Below, in pieces: positions 33,769 through 42,446 of a stretch of 64,000 bases of DNA (its first letter is position 1; each line of letters starts with the position of its first letter). Both the position numbers and the translations under genes were made by a program. Source of the stretch: Bacteroidales bacterium (lineage in GTDB: Bacteria; Bacteroidota; Bacteroidia; Bacteroidales; Prolixibacteraceae). Location of the stretch: contig JAAYDJ010000037.1 of the NCBI GenBank assembly GCA_012729335.1, forward strand, positions 1 through 64,000, in the 5' to 3' direction. The notes under the pieces are model-generated. The model worked only from the letters and a program-made list of their open reading frames with translations, did no database searches and had not been told where the DNA came from.

Positions 33769-34468
33769 GAAGCTGGAGGTCTTCGGCAACCTGCTTAAGC
33801 AGGAGAAGCTTTTTCCCGTGGAGGGTAAAATTGTCGCCGGAAGTCTGGTATTCGAATCGCTGGATCCCTTTCCGGGGTATTACAGCGACACCCCCGACAG
33901 TGCTCCGCCGGTATACCTCTATCTGGCGCTTGACAAAATGTACCGGTTAGAGGAGATACTGAGGGCATCCCAGCTCATCGAACCCCGGTTTGAGGAATAT
34001 TTCGACGCCGGAAAGGGGATTGTGTACATGGGCGCCGAAGAGATTCCGGTGATCAGGTTGCGTCATTTCGGCAATTACGATATGGTGGCCCCCCTCCAGG
34101 AAGCCTTCAGCGAAGCCGGTATCGGTTATTTGCGGAAAAGCCGGAAACAGGGCGAATACCCCGCGCTGGTGCGTATCGTCAAAATGATGTGGATCAAGCA
34201 GGTGGAACCCGGCGTGTATATCGACATGAAGGAGGATTTCCATGGTTATATTGAAATTCCCCGTTTCCTGGAATGGGAACTGTTCGAAAAAGTCACCCGC
34301 CAGGTGAAATACAACTGGTTTGGGAGCAAGTTTGACGCTGCTGTAGGTTCCTTTGTGGCTGAGGGGAAACTCAGGGAGTTCGTGCGCGTTTACTCCAGCA
34401 AGCTCGATATCGGATACCTGCAGGACATCAGAGCCCTCTATCTCGAAAAGATGAGCCATCCCCTTTAA
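33755..34468 (+). CDS. Unknown cytoplasmic protein, 237 residues
   Basis: I do not recognise a family. The protein has no signal peptide or transmembrane segment, a mixed alpha/beta composition and a normal spread of charged residues. Notable segments are VYLYLALDKMYRLEEIL, GIVYMGAEEIPVIRLRHFGNY and YIEIPRFLEWELFEKVTRQVKYNW. It is clearly coding: it fills the space between two minus-strand genes and its start is close behind a divergent promoter. No link to the sialic-acid locus that follows can be shown. Confidence 0.7.
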   Translation: MEYNKKLEVFGNLLKQEKLFPVEGKIVAGSLVFESLDPFPGYYSDTPDSAPPVYLYLALDKMYRLEEILRASQLIEPRFEEYFDAGKGIVYMGAEEIPVIRLRHFGNYDMVAPLQEAFSEAGIGYLRKSRKQGEYPALVRIVKMMWIKQVEPGVYIDMKEDFHGYIEIPRFLEWELFEKVTRQVKYNWFGSKFDAAVGSFVAEGKLREFVRVYSSKLDIGYLQDIRALYLEKMSHPL

Positions 34469-34522
34469 CGGGCTGTGGCCGGCGAAAGTCCCGGAGGGTG
34501 CAGGCTGCCGGTGGTCCGCTTC

Positions 34523-35230
34523 TTAGTTGAAAATCCGGTTAAAATGGTTTTCCAGGTGCTGGCGCATCCCCTTCCGGAAACGGGAAGCATCACGCTCTGC
34601 CAGAATCTCCACCAACCCCCGGTGGGAGACGTATTTCTTATGCACCCCCGTTTTATGGATCAATCCGCTGGAATAGACATAGTTGAAAACAGGAAGGAGT
34701 AATTGCTGGAATCCCCTGAGGGTTTCATTTCCTGTGATGTCATAGAGTTTGCCGTGGAACCTCACCTCGTAATCGACATCGAACAAGGTATCCGCGGAGG
34801 GGGAGTCTTCATTGCTGACAATCTGCCTCAGTTCCTCCAGGTCCTGGTCGGTAATTCTGCGGACGACCAGATCGGCCATGCCGACTTCCAGGACCAGCCT
34901 GAGTTCAAAGGCATCCCTGAGGGAGCGCTGGTTCAGGATATTGGGAATCATCGACTTCTGCAGGATCTGTGGCAGGTCGGGACTCTTGATCAGGGTGCCC
35001 TTATGCTTGATGGATTCGATCAAACCCATCGTCTTGAGCCGGTTCAGGGATTCCCTGATTACCGTGCGGCTCACCCCCATCACCTGGGCCAGTTCCAACT
35101 CCTTGGGAATCACATCACCCGGGCTCAGTTCCTGCTTGATGAAGAAATCGATCAGATTCATCTCCACCTTGTCCACAAGGCTCCTTGTATCCACGGCCCC
35201 TATCCCTGCTATCATATCCTGCGTCATCAT
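34523..35230 (-). CDS. GntR/FadR-type regulator of the sialic-acid locus
   Basis: This 235-residue regulator has a winged helix-turn-helix (about 25-90: LSPGDVIPKELELAQVMGVSRTVIRESLNRLKTMGLI, IKHKGTLIK) and an all-helical FCD effector domain (about 100-225), with Asp/His residues (FDVDYEVRFHGKLYDITGN, HRGLVEILAERD, HLENHF) that bind metal in this subfamily. NanR of E. coli belongs to the same FadR subfamily. It is transcribed away from susC, with two TATGT-N3-ACATA dyads in between, and probably controls both directions. The ligand is likely Neu5Ac or ManNAc, by context only. Confidence 0.87.
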   Translation of the reverse strand: MMTQDMIAGIGAVDTRSLVDKVEMNLIDFFIKQELSPGDVIPKELELAQVMGVSRTVIRESLNRLKTMGLIESIKHKGTLIKSPDLPQILQKSMIPNILNQRSLRDAFELRLVLEVGMADLVVRRITDQDLEELRQIVSNEDSPSADTLFDVDYEVRFHGKLYDITGNETLRGFQQLLLPVFNYVYSSGLIHKTGVHKKYVSHRGLVEILAERDASRFRKGMRQHLENHFNRIFN

Positions 35231-35261
35231 ATCCTTATTCTATTTTAGGAGAAAACAAATC

Positions 35262-35269
35262 CAAAGTTA
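35262..35269 (-). promoter_or_regulatory. -7 box of the regulator gene
   Basis: The minus strand reads TAACTTTG, a full match to TAnnTTTG, 32 nt upstream of the regulator ATG. The -33 region has no good TTG and instead falls at the TATGT-N3-ACATA dyad at 35289-35301, compatible with autoregulation. Confidence 0.5.
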
Positions 35270-35288
35270 TGAAAAATTACAATACGAA

Positions 35289-35301
35289 TATGTCCTACAT
35301 A
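35289..35301. promoter_or_regulatory. Candidate operator, copy 1 (TATGT-CCT-ACATA)
   Basis: A perfect inverted repeat with 5-bp arms and a 3-nt centre. It lies about 20 nt upstream of the regulator's -7 box. The arms are identical to those of the dyad at the susC start, and the GT-N3-AC core fits the general GntR operator pattern. Confidence 0.6.
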
Positions 35302-35394
35302 ATCCTTTTTACGTTTTTTTAACCTCCTTCCATGAAGGGGAATAAAGGGTGACAAAAATCATAAAAAAAAGAGAATAAAAAAAAGCAGAAAAAA

Positions 35395-35425
35395 TTTGTC
35401 ATTCTCATAAATGCATCTACCTTTG
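35395..35425 (+). promoter_or_regulatory. susC promoter
   Basis: TTTG at 35395-35398, a 19-nt spacer and TACCTTTG at 35418-35425 form a textbook Bacteroidota promoter. Transcription should start close to 35431, giving a leader of about 50 nt before the susC ATG. Confidence 0.8.
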
Positions 35426-35430
35426 TTGCG

Positions 35431-35445
35431 TTATGTATTACATAA
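35431..35445. promoter_or_regulatory. Candidate operator, copy 2 (TTATGT-ATT-ACATAA)
   Basis: A perfect 15-bp dyad with 6-bp arms placed exactly at the expected transcription start of susC, an ideal repressor position. It shares TATGT-N3-ACATA with the copy at 35289-35301. A second, unrelated dyad (AGACA-TTG-TGTCT, 35445-35457) directly follows in the leader. Confidence 0.7.
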
Positions 35446-35483
35446 GACATTGTGTCTAGTTTAAAACCATTAATTCGAATGCT

Positions 35484-38400
35484 ATGAACAAATTTTCTGT
35501 ACTGAAGCCGGTTTTACTGGCATTGGCAGTTCTGCTGTCGTTCGGACAGGTTCTGGCCCAGATGACGGTTTCCGGGACTGTTACGGATGCGCGCGACGGA
35601 TCCACACTTCCCGGAGTCAACATCGTGGTTGTGGGAACAACCGCAGGGACCATTACCGACATCGACGGTAATTTCACCCTGGCACTACCGGCCAGCGCCA
35701 AAGAGCTCATGGTTTCCATGGTGGGATACTCATCGCTGACGCTGCCTATCGGGGAGACGCAGGTATTCAACATTGCGCTGAAGGAAGCCACCAAGGCGCT
35801 TGACGAGGTGGTGATCGTAGGGTATGGTACCCAAAAGCGAAGCACCATCACCGGATCGGTGACCAAACTGGATGCCAAGCTTCTCGAGACGGGGGTTCGC
35901 TCCAATCCTGCCCAGGCGCTGGCTGGGACCATTCCTGGTTTAAGGGTGGCCACCACCTCAGGCCGCCCCGGATCGCTTCCCACCATTGTCCTCAGGGGGG
36001 GTACCAACTTCGACGGGTCGGGCAGCCCGCTTATCATTATGGACGGCCAGATCCGAGGTTCCATGAGTGATATCAATCCGGAGGAGATCGCCAGTATCGA
36101 GGTGCTCAAAGACGCTTCTGCCACAGCCATTTACGGAGCCCGTGCCAGCAACGGGGTGATCCTGATCACCTCCAAGAGGGGAAAAAGCGGGGCCGCCCAG
36201 GTGAATGTCAAAGTGAGAAGGGGAGTCAGCTATCTGAATGTCCCCTATGATTTTGAAGATGCCGCCGGCTATATCAAGTGGGCCCGTCTCGGTGCTGAAC
36301 AGGCCATCCTGAATGGTACCCTTCCGGTCACCAATGTGGCTGGGGTAGGTCCCCGGGGTACCGGCAACCAGTACAAGGACGCCAACGGTAACATCCTTGA
36401 CGGAAACTACAACTCCACCGCCATCTGGAGCGTAATGCGCCTGAATGACGTCACCAAGGAGCTGTTGAATAAACCGGGCTGGAAATCCATGAAGGATGTG
36501 ATCCCAACCAATCCCGCCGGGAACTATGATCCCAATGGAACCTATTATGACCTGATCTACAAGGATTTCAACTACGGCGATTACGGGCTCAACGAGACCG
36601 CGATCACCCAGGATTACAACGTCGGGTTCAGTGGTGGTAACGACAAGGGCAAGTACTTTGCCAATTTAGGTTACTATGACGAAGGGGGACTTTCACTGGC
36701 TACCTATTATAACAGGCTCAACTTTGCCTTTAACGGGGATTATAAAATCAACAACTGGCTGACTTCGGAAAGCGGGGTTCAGTACGCCCGTGCCAAATGG
36801 CGTGACCAGTCCCTGCAGAATGGGGAGACCAATTACTGGGCCCGCATGCTTTCGGCGCCTCCCACCCTCCGGGGTACCAATGAAAATGGAGAGTGGATTC
36901 TGGGCCGCGATGCCAGCGACGGAAATCCCGCCTTTAATATTGACCAGTACAAACGCGACAACCAGTCCGACAAGTTCACCCTGAACCAGGCTTTGAGGGC
37001 CGACATCATGAAGGGATTGTATGTCAGGGCCAGTGCCATCTGGATGTATGACGAATATTTCCAGGAATCCTTCAATAAAGATTTCCGCACGGGCATCATG
37101 AGTTACACCAATCCCAATACCGGATGGAACAGAAACAGGAATTCCGCGGCAGAGTTCGGGCGGACGACCCGGCAGACCTATAACGCCATTGCCAATTATG
37201 AGACCAAATTCCTCGGGAAAAACAACCTTAATGCCATGGTCGGGTTTGAGTTTTATGATGCCTACTCCACGGGGGTGTATGCCGCCGGATCGTTGGCGCC
37301 TACCGACGATTTCCAGGATCTTGGTCTGACGCTGAACAACAAGGATCAGCAGACCCGCAGTACCGACTCGTGGCACAGCAATGAACGGATCATGTCGGGA
37401 TTTGGCCGGGTCAACTACAACTATGATGAGAAATACCTGCTGACCATGACTATCCGCAGGGATGGGTACTCCCGCCTCCTGGGAGACAACCGTTACGGAA
37501 CATTCCCCGCTTTCTCGGCTGGTTGGCTCCTTCACAAGGAATCATTCATGAAACCCACAGAAAACTGGCTTTCTTACCTGAAGCTGCGTGCCAGCTGGGG
37601 TAAAAACGGGAACGTCGGCGGAATCGGCACTTATGAACTTCAGGGTTCCTACGGATCCCAGACCGCCTACAACGGAGCCATCGGATTCTTACAGACCGGA
37701 CTGGCCAATCCTGCCCTGAGGTGGGAGAAATCCAATACCGTTGAAGTGGGTGCCGACATGGGATTCTTCGACAACCGGGTGTATACCTCTCTCTCCTATT
37801 ACAACAGGGTTACCGACGATAAGATCGCCAGCGTACTCCTTCCCACATCTTCGGGGATCAGCAGTATCCGCACCAACAACGGAAGTATGCGCAACCGGGG
37901 GGTGGAACTGGAATCGACCATCAAGGTGATCCAGAAGAAGGACCTGAAATGGGAAATTGGTTTGAATGGCGCATGGGTCAAGAACACCGTGCTTAAACTC
38001 CCCTTCAACGGCAATGAAAACAACCGTCAGGGCGGACAGCAGATCTACGATCCCAAAACCGGGAAGCTGATTTGGGTTGGCGGCTATCAGGAAGGTCAGG
38101 AGTGGGGTGAGGTCTTCGGTTTTGTAAGCGAAGGGCTTATCCGTACCGATGAAGATCTGGCCAAGTACAATAAGATTGACCTGGCTGCAGGGCAGGCCTG
38201 GTACGGTGCTTCCGCAGGGAAGCGGGTGGCCAGCCAGAAACTGATGACCGAGCGCGGACTTACCGTGGCCGGAGGCTGGATTTCCGCCAAAAAGGGCGAT
38301 GTGATGTGGAAGGATATTGATCAGAACGACACCATCGATACCCGTGATATGGTTTCCCTGGGCCGCCAACTTCCCAGAATCACCGGCGGTATCAACACTT

Positions 38401-38858
38401 CTCTGACTTACAAGGGAATCGGACTGGCCGCAAGAATGGACTTTGCACTGGGTCATGTCCAGCAGGACCAGATGCAGATGTGGGCTCTGGGGTGCTTCCA
38501 GGGAGAATTCAACATGACCAAGGATGTCAGGAATACCTGGACCCCCGACAATCCGGAGGCTGAACTGCCCCGATACGTGTGGGCCGACCAGCTCAATACC
38601 AAAAACTTCGACCGCCCGAGCAGCATGTTCTGGAGAAAGTCAGATTACCTCGCTTTCCGCGAAGTGACCCTGAGCTACAGCCTGCCTGCCTCCCTGCTTT
38701 CCAGGGTGAAAATTCCCAAGGCTGTCTTTTCGGTCACGGGTCAAAACCTGGGATATCTTACCGACCGGCTGCTGAACCTTCCCGAACGTACCGGTAATAC
38801 CAACGGGGCCTATATCATTCCGACACAGCTGATTTTTGGCCTGGATATTACGTTATAA
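35484..38858 (+). CDS. SusC-like TonB-dependent receptor
   Basis: This 1124-residue outer-membrane transporter has a signal peptide (about 1-26), a CarboxypepD_reg-like domain (29-110: VSGTVTDARDGSTLPGVNIVV, VSMVGYSSL), the SusC TonB-box region (DEVVIVGYGTQKRSTITGSV), a plug with IEVLKDASATAIYGARASNGVILITSK, and a long barrel ending in IIPTQLIFGLDITL. The length is typical for SusC. It imports oligosaccharides captured by the SusD-like lipoprotein encoded 33 nt downstream. Context points to sialylated glycans or free sialic acid. It is driven by the promoter at 35395-35425 and probably repressed at 35431-35445. Confidence 0.95.
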   Translation: MNKFSVLKPVLLALAVLLSFGQVLAQMTVSGTVTDARDGSTLPGVNIVVVGTTAGTITDIDGNFTLALPASAKELMVSMVGYSSLTLPIGETQVFNIALKEATKALDEVVIVGYGTQKRSTITGSVTKLDAKLLETGVRSNPAQALAGTIPGLRVATTSGRPGSLPTIVLRGGTNFDGSGSPLIIMDGQIRGSMSDINPEEIASIEVLKDASATAIYGARASNGVILITSKRGKSGAAQVNVKVRRGVSYLNVPYDFEDAAGYIKWARLGAEQAILNGTLPVTNVAGVGPRGTGNQYKDANGNILDGNYNSTAIWSVMRLNDVTKELLNKPGWKSMKDVIPTNPAGNYDPNGTYYDLIYKDFNYGDYGLNETAITQDYNVGFSGGNDKGKYFANLGYYDEGGLSLATYYNRLNFAFNGDYKINNWLTSESGVQYARAKWRDQSLQNGETNYWARMLSAPPTLRGTNENGEWILGRDASDGNPAFNIDQYKRDNQSDKFTLNQALRADIMKGLYVRASAIWMYDEYFQESFNKDFRTGIMSYTNPNTGWNRNRNSAAEFGRTTRQTYNAIANYETKFLGKNNLNAMVGFEFYDAYSTGVYAAGSLAPTDDFQDLGLTLNNKDQQTRSTDSWHSNERIMSGFGRVNYNYDEKYLLTMTIRRDGYSRLLGDNRYGTFPAFSAGWLLHKESFMKPTENWLSYLKLRASWGKNGNVGGIGTYELQGSYGSQTAYNGAIGFLQTGLANPALRWEKSNTVEVGADMGFFDNRVYTSLSYYNRVTDDKIASVLLPTSSGISSIRTNNGSMRNRGVELESTIKVIQKKDLKWEIGLNGAWVKNTVLKLPFNGNENNRQGGQQIYDPKTGKLIWVGGYQEGQEWGEVFGFVSEGLIRTDEDLAKYNKIDLAAGQAWYGASAGKRVASQKLMTERGLTVAGGWISAKKGDVMWKDIDQNDTIDTRDMVSLGRQLPRITGGINTSLTYKGIGLAARMDFALGHVQQDQMQMWALGCFQGEFNMTKDVRNTWTPDNPEAELPRYVWADQLNTKNFDRPSSMFWRKSDYLAFREVTLSYSLPASLLSRVKIPKAVFSVTGQNLGYLTDRLLNLPERTGNTNGAYIIPTQLIFGLDITL

Positions 38859-38891
38859 GCAGGAGTTGTCAACTTTAAATGAGTATATAAA

Positions 38892-40463
38892 ATGAAAAAG
38901 TTAAGATATTTAATAGGAGCAACAGTAATTTTCCTGTTGACGGCGGTCTCCTGTCAGGAGGCGCTTGACCTGGCTCCCATCGATTATTTCGGTGACGGCA
39001 ATTACTGGCAGAATGAGTCACAGGTGGCCAATTTCATGGTCGGTATGCACAAGCAGTTGCGCGATCAGCAGTTTATGTTTGTCAGGCTGGGTGAAATGAG
39101 AAGCGGCAATTACAGCAACATCGACCGCCAGAACACCTCCCTGAACGAACTGCCCATCATCGAGCAGCGTATTGATGAGAACTCCACGGGGGTGACCAAC
39201 TGGGCGGGTTTTTACAATCCCATTCTTCAGACCAACCTCTTCATCCAGAAAGTGGAAGCCAGTACCTTTCTGAGTGAAACCCAAAAAGGGTACTTTCTGG
39301 GGCAGGCTTACGGAATCAGGGCATTCTACTATTTCCACCTGTTGCGCACCTATGGTGGTGTTCCTCTTTGGCTGGAGCCTGAAGTGCTGAACGGCAATAC
39401 CGATCCGGTAAAACTGCGCAAAGCCCGTTCTTCTGAAGCCGATGTCCTTGCCGCCATCAAAAGCGACCTGGCCAAGTCCATCTCCAATTTCGGAAATGCC
39501 GCCAGTCCGGCCGACAAAAGCCAGTGGAGTCCCCGTGCTACCCTGATGCTCAAGGGAGAAGTCTTCCTATGGTCGGCCAAGGTGTATGGAACCACTGCCG
39601 ATCTGGCCGAGGCTAAAAGTGCTTTGAATGCCATCTCGGGTACCAGTCTGGTCCAGAACTTCGCCGACGTGTTTGCCTATAACAAGAAAAACAACAGTGA
39701 AGTCATTTTTGCCCTGCGCTACCAGGTGGGAGAAGCCGAAATGTCGACCTATTCCTATTTCCTCTATTCGACCTATAATTTCGATAATCTTCACTACAAG
39801 GACTCTCTGGCCAGCGGGCCGCTGCTGGTGGATCCCCTGGTGATTGTGGCCTCCAATTCCACCCAGATCATTCAGCGATACGGATACACCTTTGAGCTGT
39901 TCCAGTCTTATGACCTCAAGGATAAGAGAAGGGATGCCACCTTCTACGATTATTACAAGGTGACCAAGACGGGGAATCCTCCCTATCAGGTGAATATCCG
40001 GAATACGGCCCTGGTCAAATTCCTGGGGACCATCAGTGCCAACAAGCGCTATTTCTCAGACGACTGGACGGTTTACCGGGAGGCTGACCGGCTGCTGATG
40101 CTTGCTGAGATTGTCAATGCCGAAGGCGGGGATCCCTCCTCATACATCAAACAGATCCGCGACCGTGCATTCTACCCTGATGCCGATCCGGCTCCTTTCG
40201 TGAATTCCTCAAAGGATAACAACGAGCTGGCCATTTTTGCCGAACGCAACAAGGAGTTTGTGCACGAAGGAAAAGCATGGTATGACTTGAGGCGTATGAA
40301 ATACGGCTCCGACTTCCTGGTTTTCAAGAGCCCGAACCACGGATATGGCGTGCTGGACAAAGCCACAAAGGCCCATATGGTCCTCTGGCCCATCGAAAAG
40401 GCCATCTGGACCAACGATCCCCTGGTGGACCAAACTCCGGGCTATCCTTCGGTAAAACCGTAA
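38892..40463 (+). CDS. SusD/RagB-like glycan-binding lipoprotein
   Basis: This 523-residue protein has a lipoprotein signal (MKKLRYLIGATVIFLLTAVSC, Cys21). It has the SusD N-terminal part (YFGDGNYWQNESQVANFMVGM, GQAYGIRAFYYFHLLRTYGGVPLW), TPR-like helices and the C-terminal RagB segment (ADRLLMLAEIVNAEGG, IFAERNKEFVHEGKAWYDLRRMKYG, VLWPIEKAIWTNDPLVDQTPGY). It would lie over the SusC barrel and bind the glycan at the cell surface. A strong hairpin terminator lies about 100 nt after its stop, so susCD may be expressed more than the enzymes behind it. Confidence 0.95.
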   Translation: MKKLRYLIGATVIFLLTAVSCQEALDLAPIDYFGDGNYWQNESQVANFMVGMHKQLRDQQFMFVRLGEMRSGNYSNIDRQNTSLNELPIIEQRIDENSTGVTNWAGFYNPILQTNLFIQKVEASTFLSETQKGYFLGQAYGIRAFYYFHLLRTYGGVPLWLEPEVLNGNTDPVKLRKARSSEADVLAAIKSDLAKSISNFGNAASPADKSQWSPRATLMLKGEVFLWSAKVYGTTADLAEAKSALNAISGTSLVQNFADVFAYNKKNNSEVIFALRYQVGEAEMSTYSYFLYSTYNFDNLHYKDSLASGPLLVDPLVIVASNSTQIIQRYGYTFELFQSYDLKDKRRDATFYDYYKVTKTGNPPYQVNIRNTALVKFLGTISANKRYFSDDWTVYREADRLLMLAEIVNAEGGDPSSYIKQIRDRAFYPDADPAPFVNSSKDNNELAIFAERNKEFVHEGKAWYDLRRMKYGSDFLVFKSPNHGYGVLDKATKAHMVLWPIEKAIWTNDPLVDQTPGYPSVKP

Positions 40464-40787
40464 TAAGGGAACCACATGGCCACATTCATCAGGTTAATCG
40501 TTCTTAAAAGCAGTTGGGAAGGTTCTTTACTGACCCTGTTTTCATAGATTTGATTTAAGGAAAGAACCCGGTCCGCCGGGTTCTTTTTCCTGATGAATCC
40601 TCCATGATGCCGTTCTTTTCTGATTTAGCAGGATATACCCTGTAAAAAGTATGTTAAATTGCAGGTTAAACTGAATGCGGGGGCTTGTCCGGAATGTAAT
40701 AGGCTTCTCCCCCCAAAGACCATCCTCTAACAGGATATTTTCTCCGCTTGTGATAAATGACACTATGAACTACTAAAACGATTAGAG
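40464..40787 (+). other. Intergenic stretch between susD and the sialidase gene
   Basis: About 320 nt containing the hairpin terminator at 40561-40588. A TAGATTTG box at 40545-40552 lies just before the hairpin but lacks a partner TTG. I see no other promoter or small gene. Confidence 0.5.
40561..40588 (+). terminator. Intrinsic terminator or attenuator after susD
   Basis: An 11-bp perfect stem (AAAGAACCCGG at 40561-40571 with CCGGGTTCTTT at 40576-40586) closed by a TCCG loop, which in RNA is a stable UNCG-type tetraloop. The stem's last bases run into a T-tract ending at 40588. It probably stops most, but perhaps not all, transcripts from susCD. Confidence 0.8.
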
Positions 40788-42446
40788 ATGAAGATGCATC
40801 CCAGACCTCACATTCTCCCGGTTTTTCTCAGTCTGATCATGATTTCCGGGCTTTCATGGCAGTGTAAAACGATGATTAAGCCTGATATCGTCGAAATCAT
40901 TCCGGAGATAGAAGTTATTCAGCCCCGTATTCCCATGTTTGCCGGCACCTGGAATGAAGGGATGGTCACCGTGCAACTGGAGGTTCCTGAAAACGGAGCG
41001 CTTCCGGTTCTGAAGAGGGTATCCCTTGATTTTTCGCAGAAGAGTGACCTGTCAGGCATTGACTCGGTCAGGGTCAGGTGGACTGACGGTGATCAGGTGG
41101 GGCATCTGGGGCTTGTCTCAGCGGTATCGACGCATCTGGAGGTTCCAGCTGAAGTCGTATTGGAACCCGGAGCCCTGCGGTTGAGTGTTGATTTTTTCCT
41201 GAAGCCGGAGGCCGGTTTGATGACCCGTTTCGGTTTGGAAGGCCTGGAACTCTCCTTCCGGAATTATAAAACATGGAAGTTTACCCCGGAAGAGCGTTAT
41301 GTGACGCGGACGGCCCTTCGGTTGCGGGCAGCCGGCCAGGACAACTGTGATACCTACCGTATACCGGGATTGGTCACCACCGGTAAGGGAACCCTTATAG
41401 CGGTGTACGACAACCGTTACAACAACAGCAAGGATTTGCAGGAAGATATTGACGTGGGCATGAGCCGGAGTACCGATGGTGGCCAGAGCTGGGAGCCCAT
41501 GCGGGTGATCATGGACCTGGGTGAGTGGGGTGGCCGTCCGCAACGCCTTAACGGCGTGGGCGATCCCGCGGTTTTGTACGACCACACCACCGGGACCATC
41601 TGGGTTGCCGCACTCTGGATCAGCGGATTCAATGAAAAGGATATGCTGTGGTGGGCCTCGAAACCGGGTATGAAGCCCAATGAAACCGGGCAGTTTCTTC
41701 TGGTGAAAAGTACCGACGACGGCCTGACCTGGTCCGACCCCATCAATATTACCGAACAGATTAAAGATCCCGCGTGGCAGTTGCTCTTTCAGGGTCCCGG
41801 GGCGGGCATTACCCTTGCCGACGGAACGCTTGTATTTGCGGCGCAGTTTAAAATGGATACGGGTAGCAAATCCCTTGATGGCGGCCAATATACCTGTCAT
41901 TCGACCATTGTGTACAGCAAAGACGGCGGCCAAAGCTGGCATATTGGTACCGGGGCCAAACCCAACACCACCGAAGCACAGGTGGTGCAGCTTTCCGACG
42001 GGAGCCTTATGCTCAACATGCGCGACGACCTCAACCGCCGCGTGAAGGACGACACCAACGGCCGGGCTGTTTCTGTCACCAACGACCTGGGGCAGACCTG
42101 GACGATGCATCCCACATCGAACGCAGCATTGCCGGAACCCAATTGCATGGCCAGTATCATTGGTGCCGACCTTACCGTCAACGGGAACAAACAACGGGTG
42201 CTCTTTTTCAGCAACCCCAACAACAAAAACCAGCGCACCAATATGACCATTAAGGCCAGTCTCGACGATGGAAACAGCTGGCCCCAGGCACTGCAGGTGG
42301 AACTGTTTGCATCTGCCGGCTATGGTTACTCCTGCCTTACCATGGTCGATGAAAACCACGTGGGGATCGTTTATGAAGGCGTGAAGGAACTCTTTTTCCA
42401 GAAAGTTCCGGTCGCCGAGATTATAAACCAGGGAGAAGACCGGTGA
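40788..42446 (+). CDS. nanH: Exo-sialidase, GH33 family
   Basis: This 552-residue lipoprotein (Cys26 in LSWQC) releases terminal sialic acids from glycans. Residues about 40-165 form the N-terminal beta-sandwich found in Bacteroidota sialidases, and residues 170-545 the six-bladed propeller. The YRIPGL motif (190-195) gives Arg191 of the Arg triad; the other two are probably Arg412 (NMRDD) and Arg483 (NQRTNMT). Glu396 (TEAQ) fits the general catalytic Glu. Five Asp boxes are seen: STDGGQSW (228-235), STDDGLTW (308-315), SKDGGQSW (377-384), NDLGQTW (432-438) and SLDDGNSW (491-498). The stop overlaps the GTG of the next gene by three bases. Confidence 0.93.
   Translation: MKMHPRPHILPVFLSLIMISGLSWQCKTMIKPDIVEIIPEIEVIQPRIPMFAGTWNEGMVTVQLEVPENGALPVLKRVSLDFSQKSDLSGIDSVRVRWTDGDQVGHLGLVSAVSTHLEVPAEVVLEPGALRLSVDFFLKPEAGLMTRFGLEGLELSFRNYKTWKFTPEERYVTRTALRLRAAGQDNCDTYRIPGLVTTGKGTLIAVYDNRYNNSKDLQEDIDVGMSRSTDGGQSWEPMRVIMDLGEWGGRPQRLNGVGDPAVLYDHTTGTIWVAALWISGFNEKDMLWWASKPGMKPNETGQFLLVKSTDDGLTWSDPINITEQIKDPAWQLLFQGPGAGITLADGTLVFAAQFKMDTGSKSLDGGQYTCHSTIVYSKDGGQSWHIGTGAKPNTTEAQVVQLSDGSLMLNMRDDLNRRVKDDTNGRAVSVTNDLGQTWTMHPTSNAALPEPNCMASIIGADLTVNGNKQRVLFFSNPNNKNQRTNMTIKASLDDGNSWPQALQVELFASAGYGYSCLTMVDENHVGIVYEGVKELFFQKVPVAEIINQGEDR

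Noticed and set aside
40545-40552. A TAGATTTG box as a promoter for the sialidase gene.
   Set aside because: It matches the -7 consensus, but no TTG lies at the right distance, and transcripts would start directly in the terminator hairpin.
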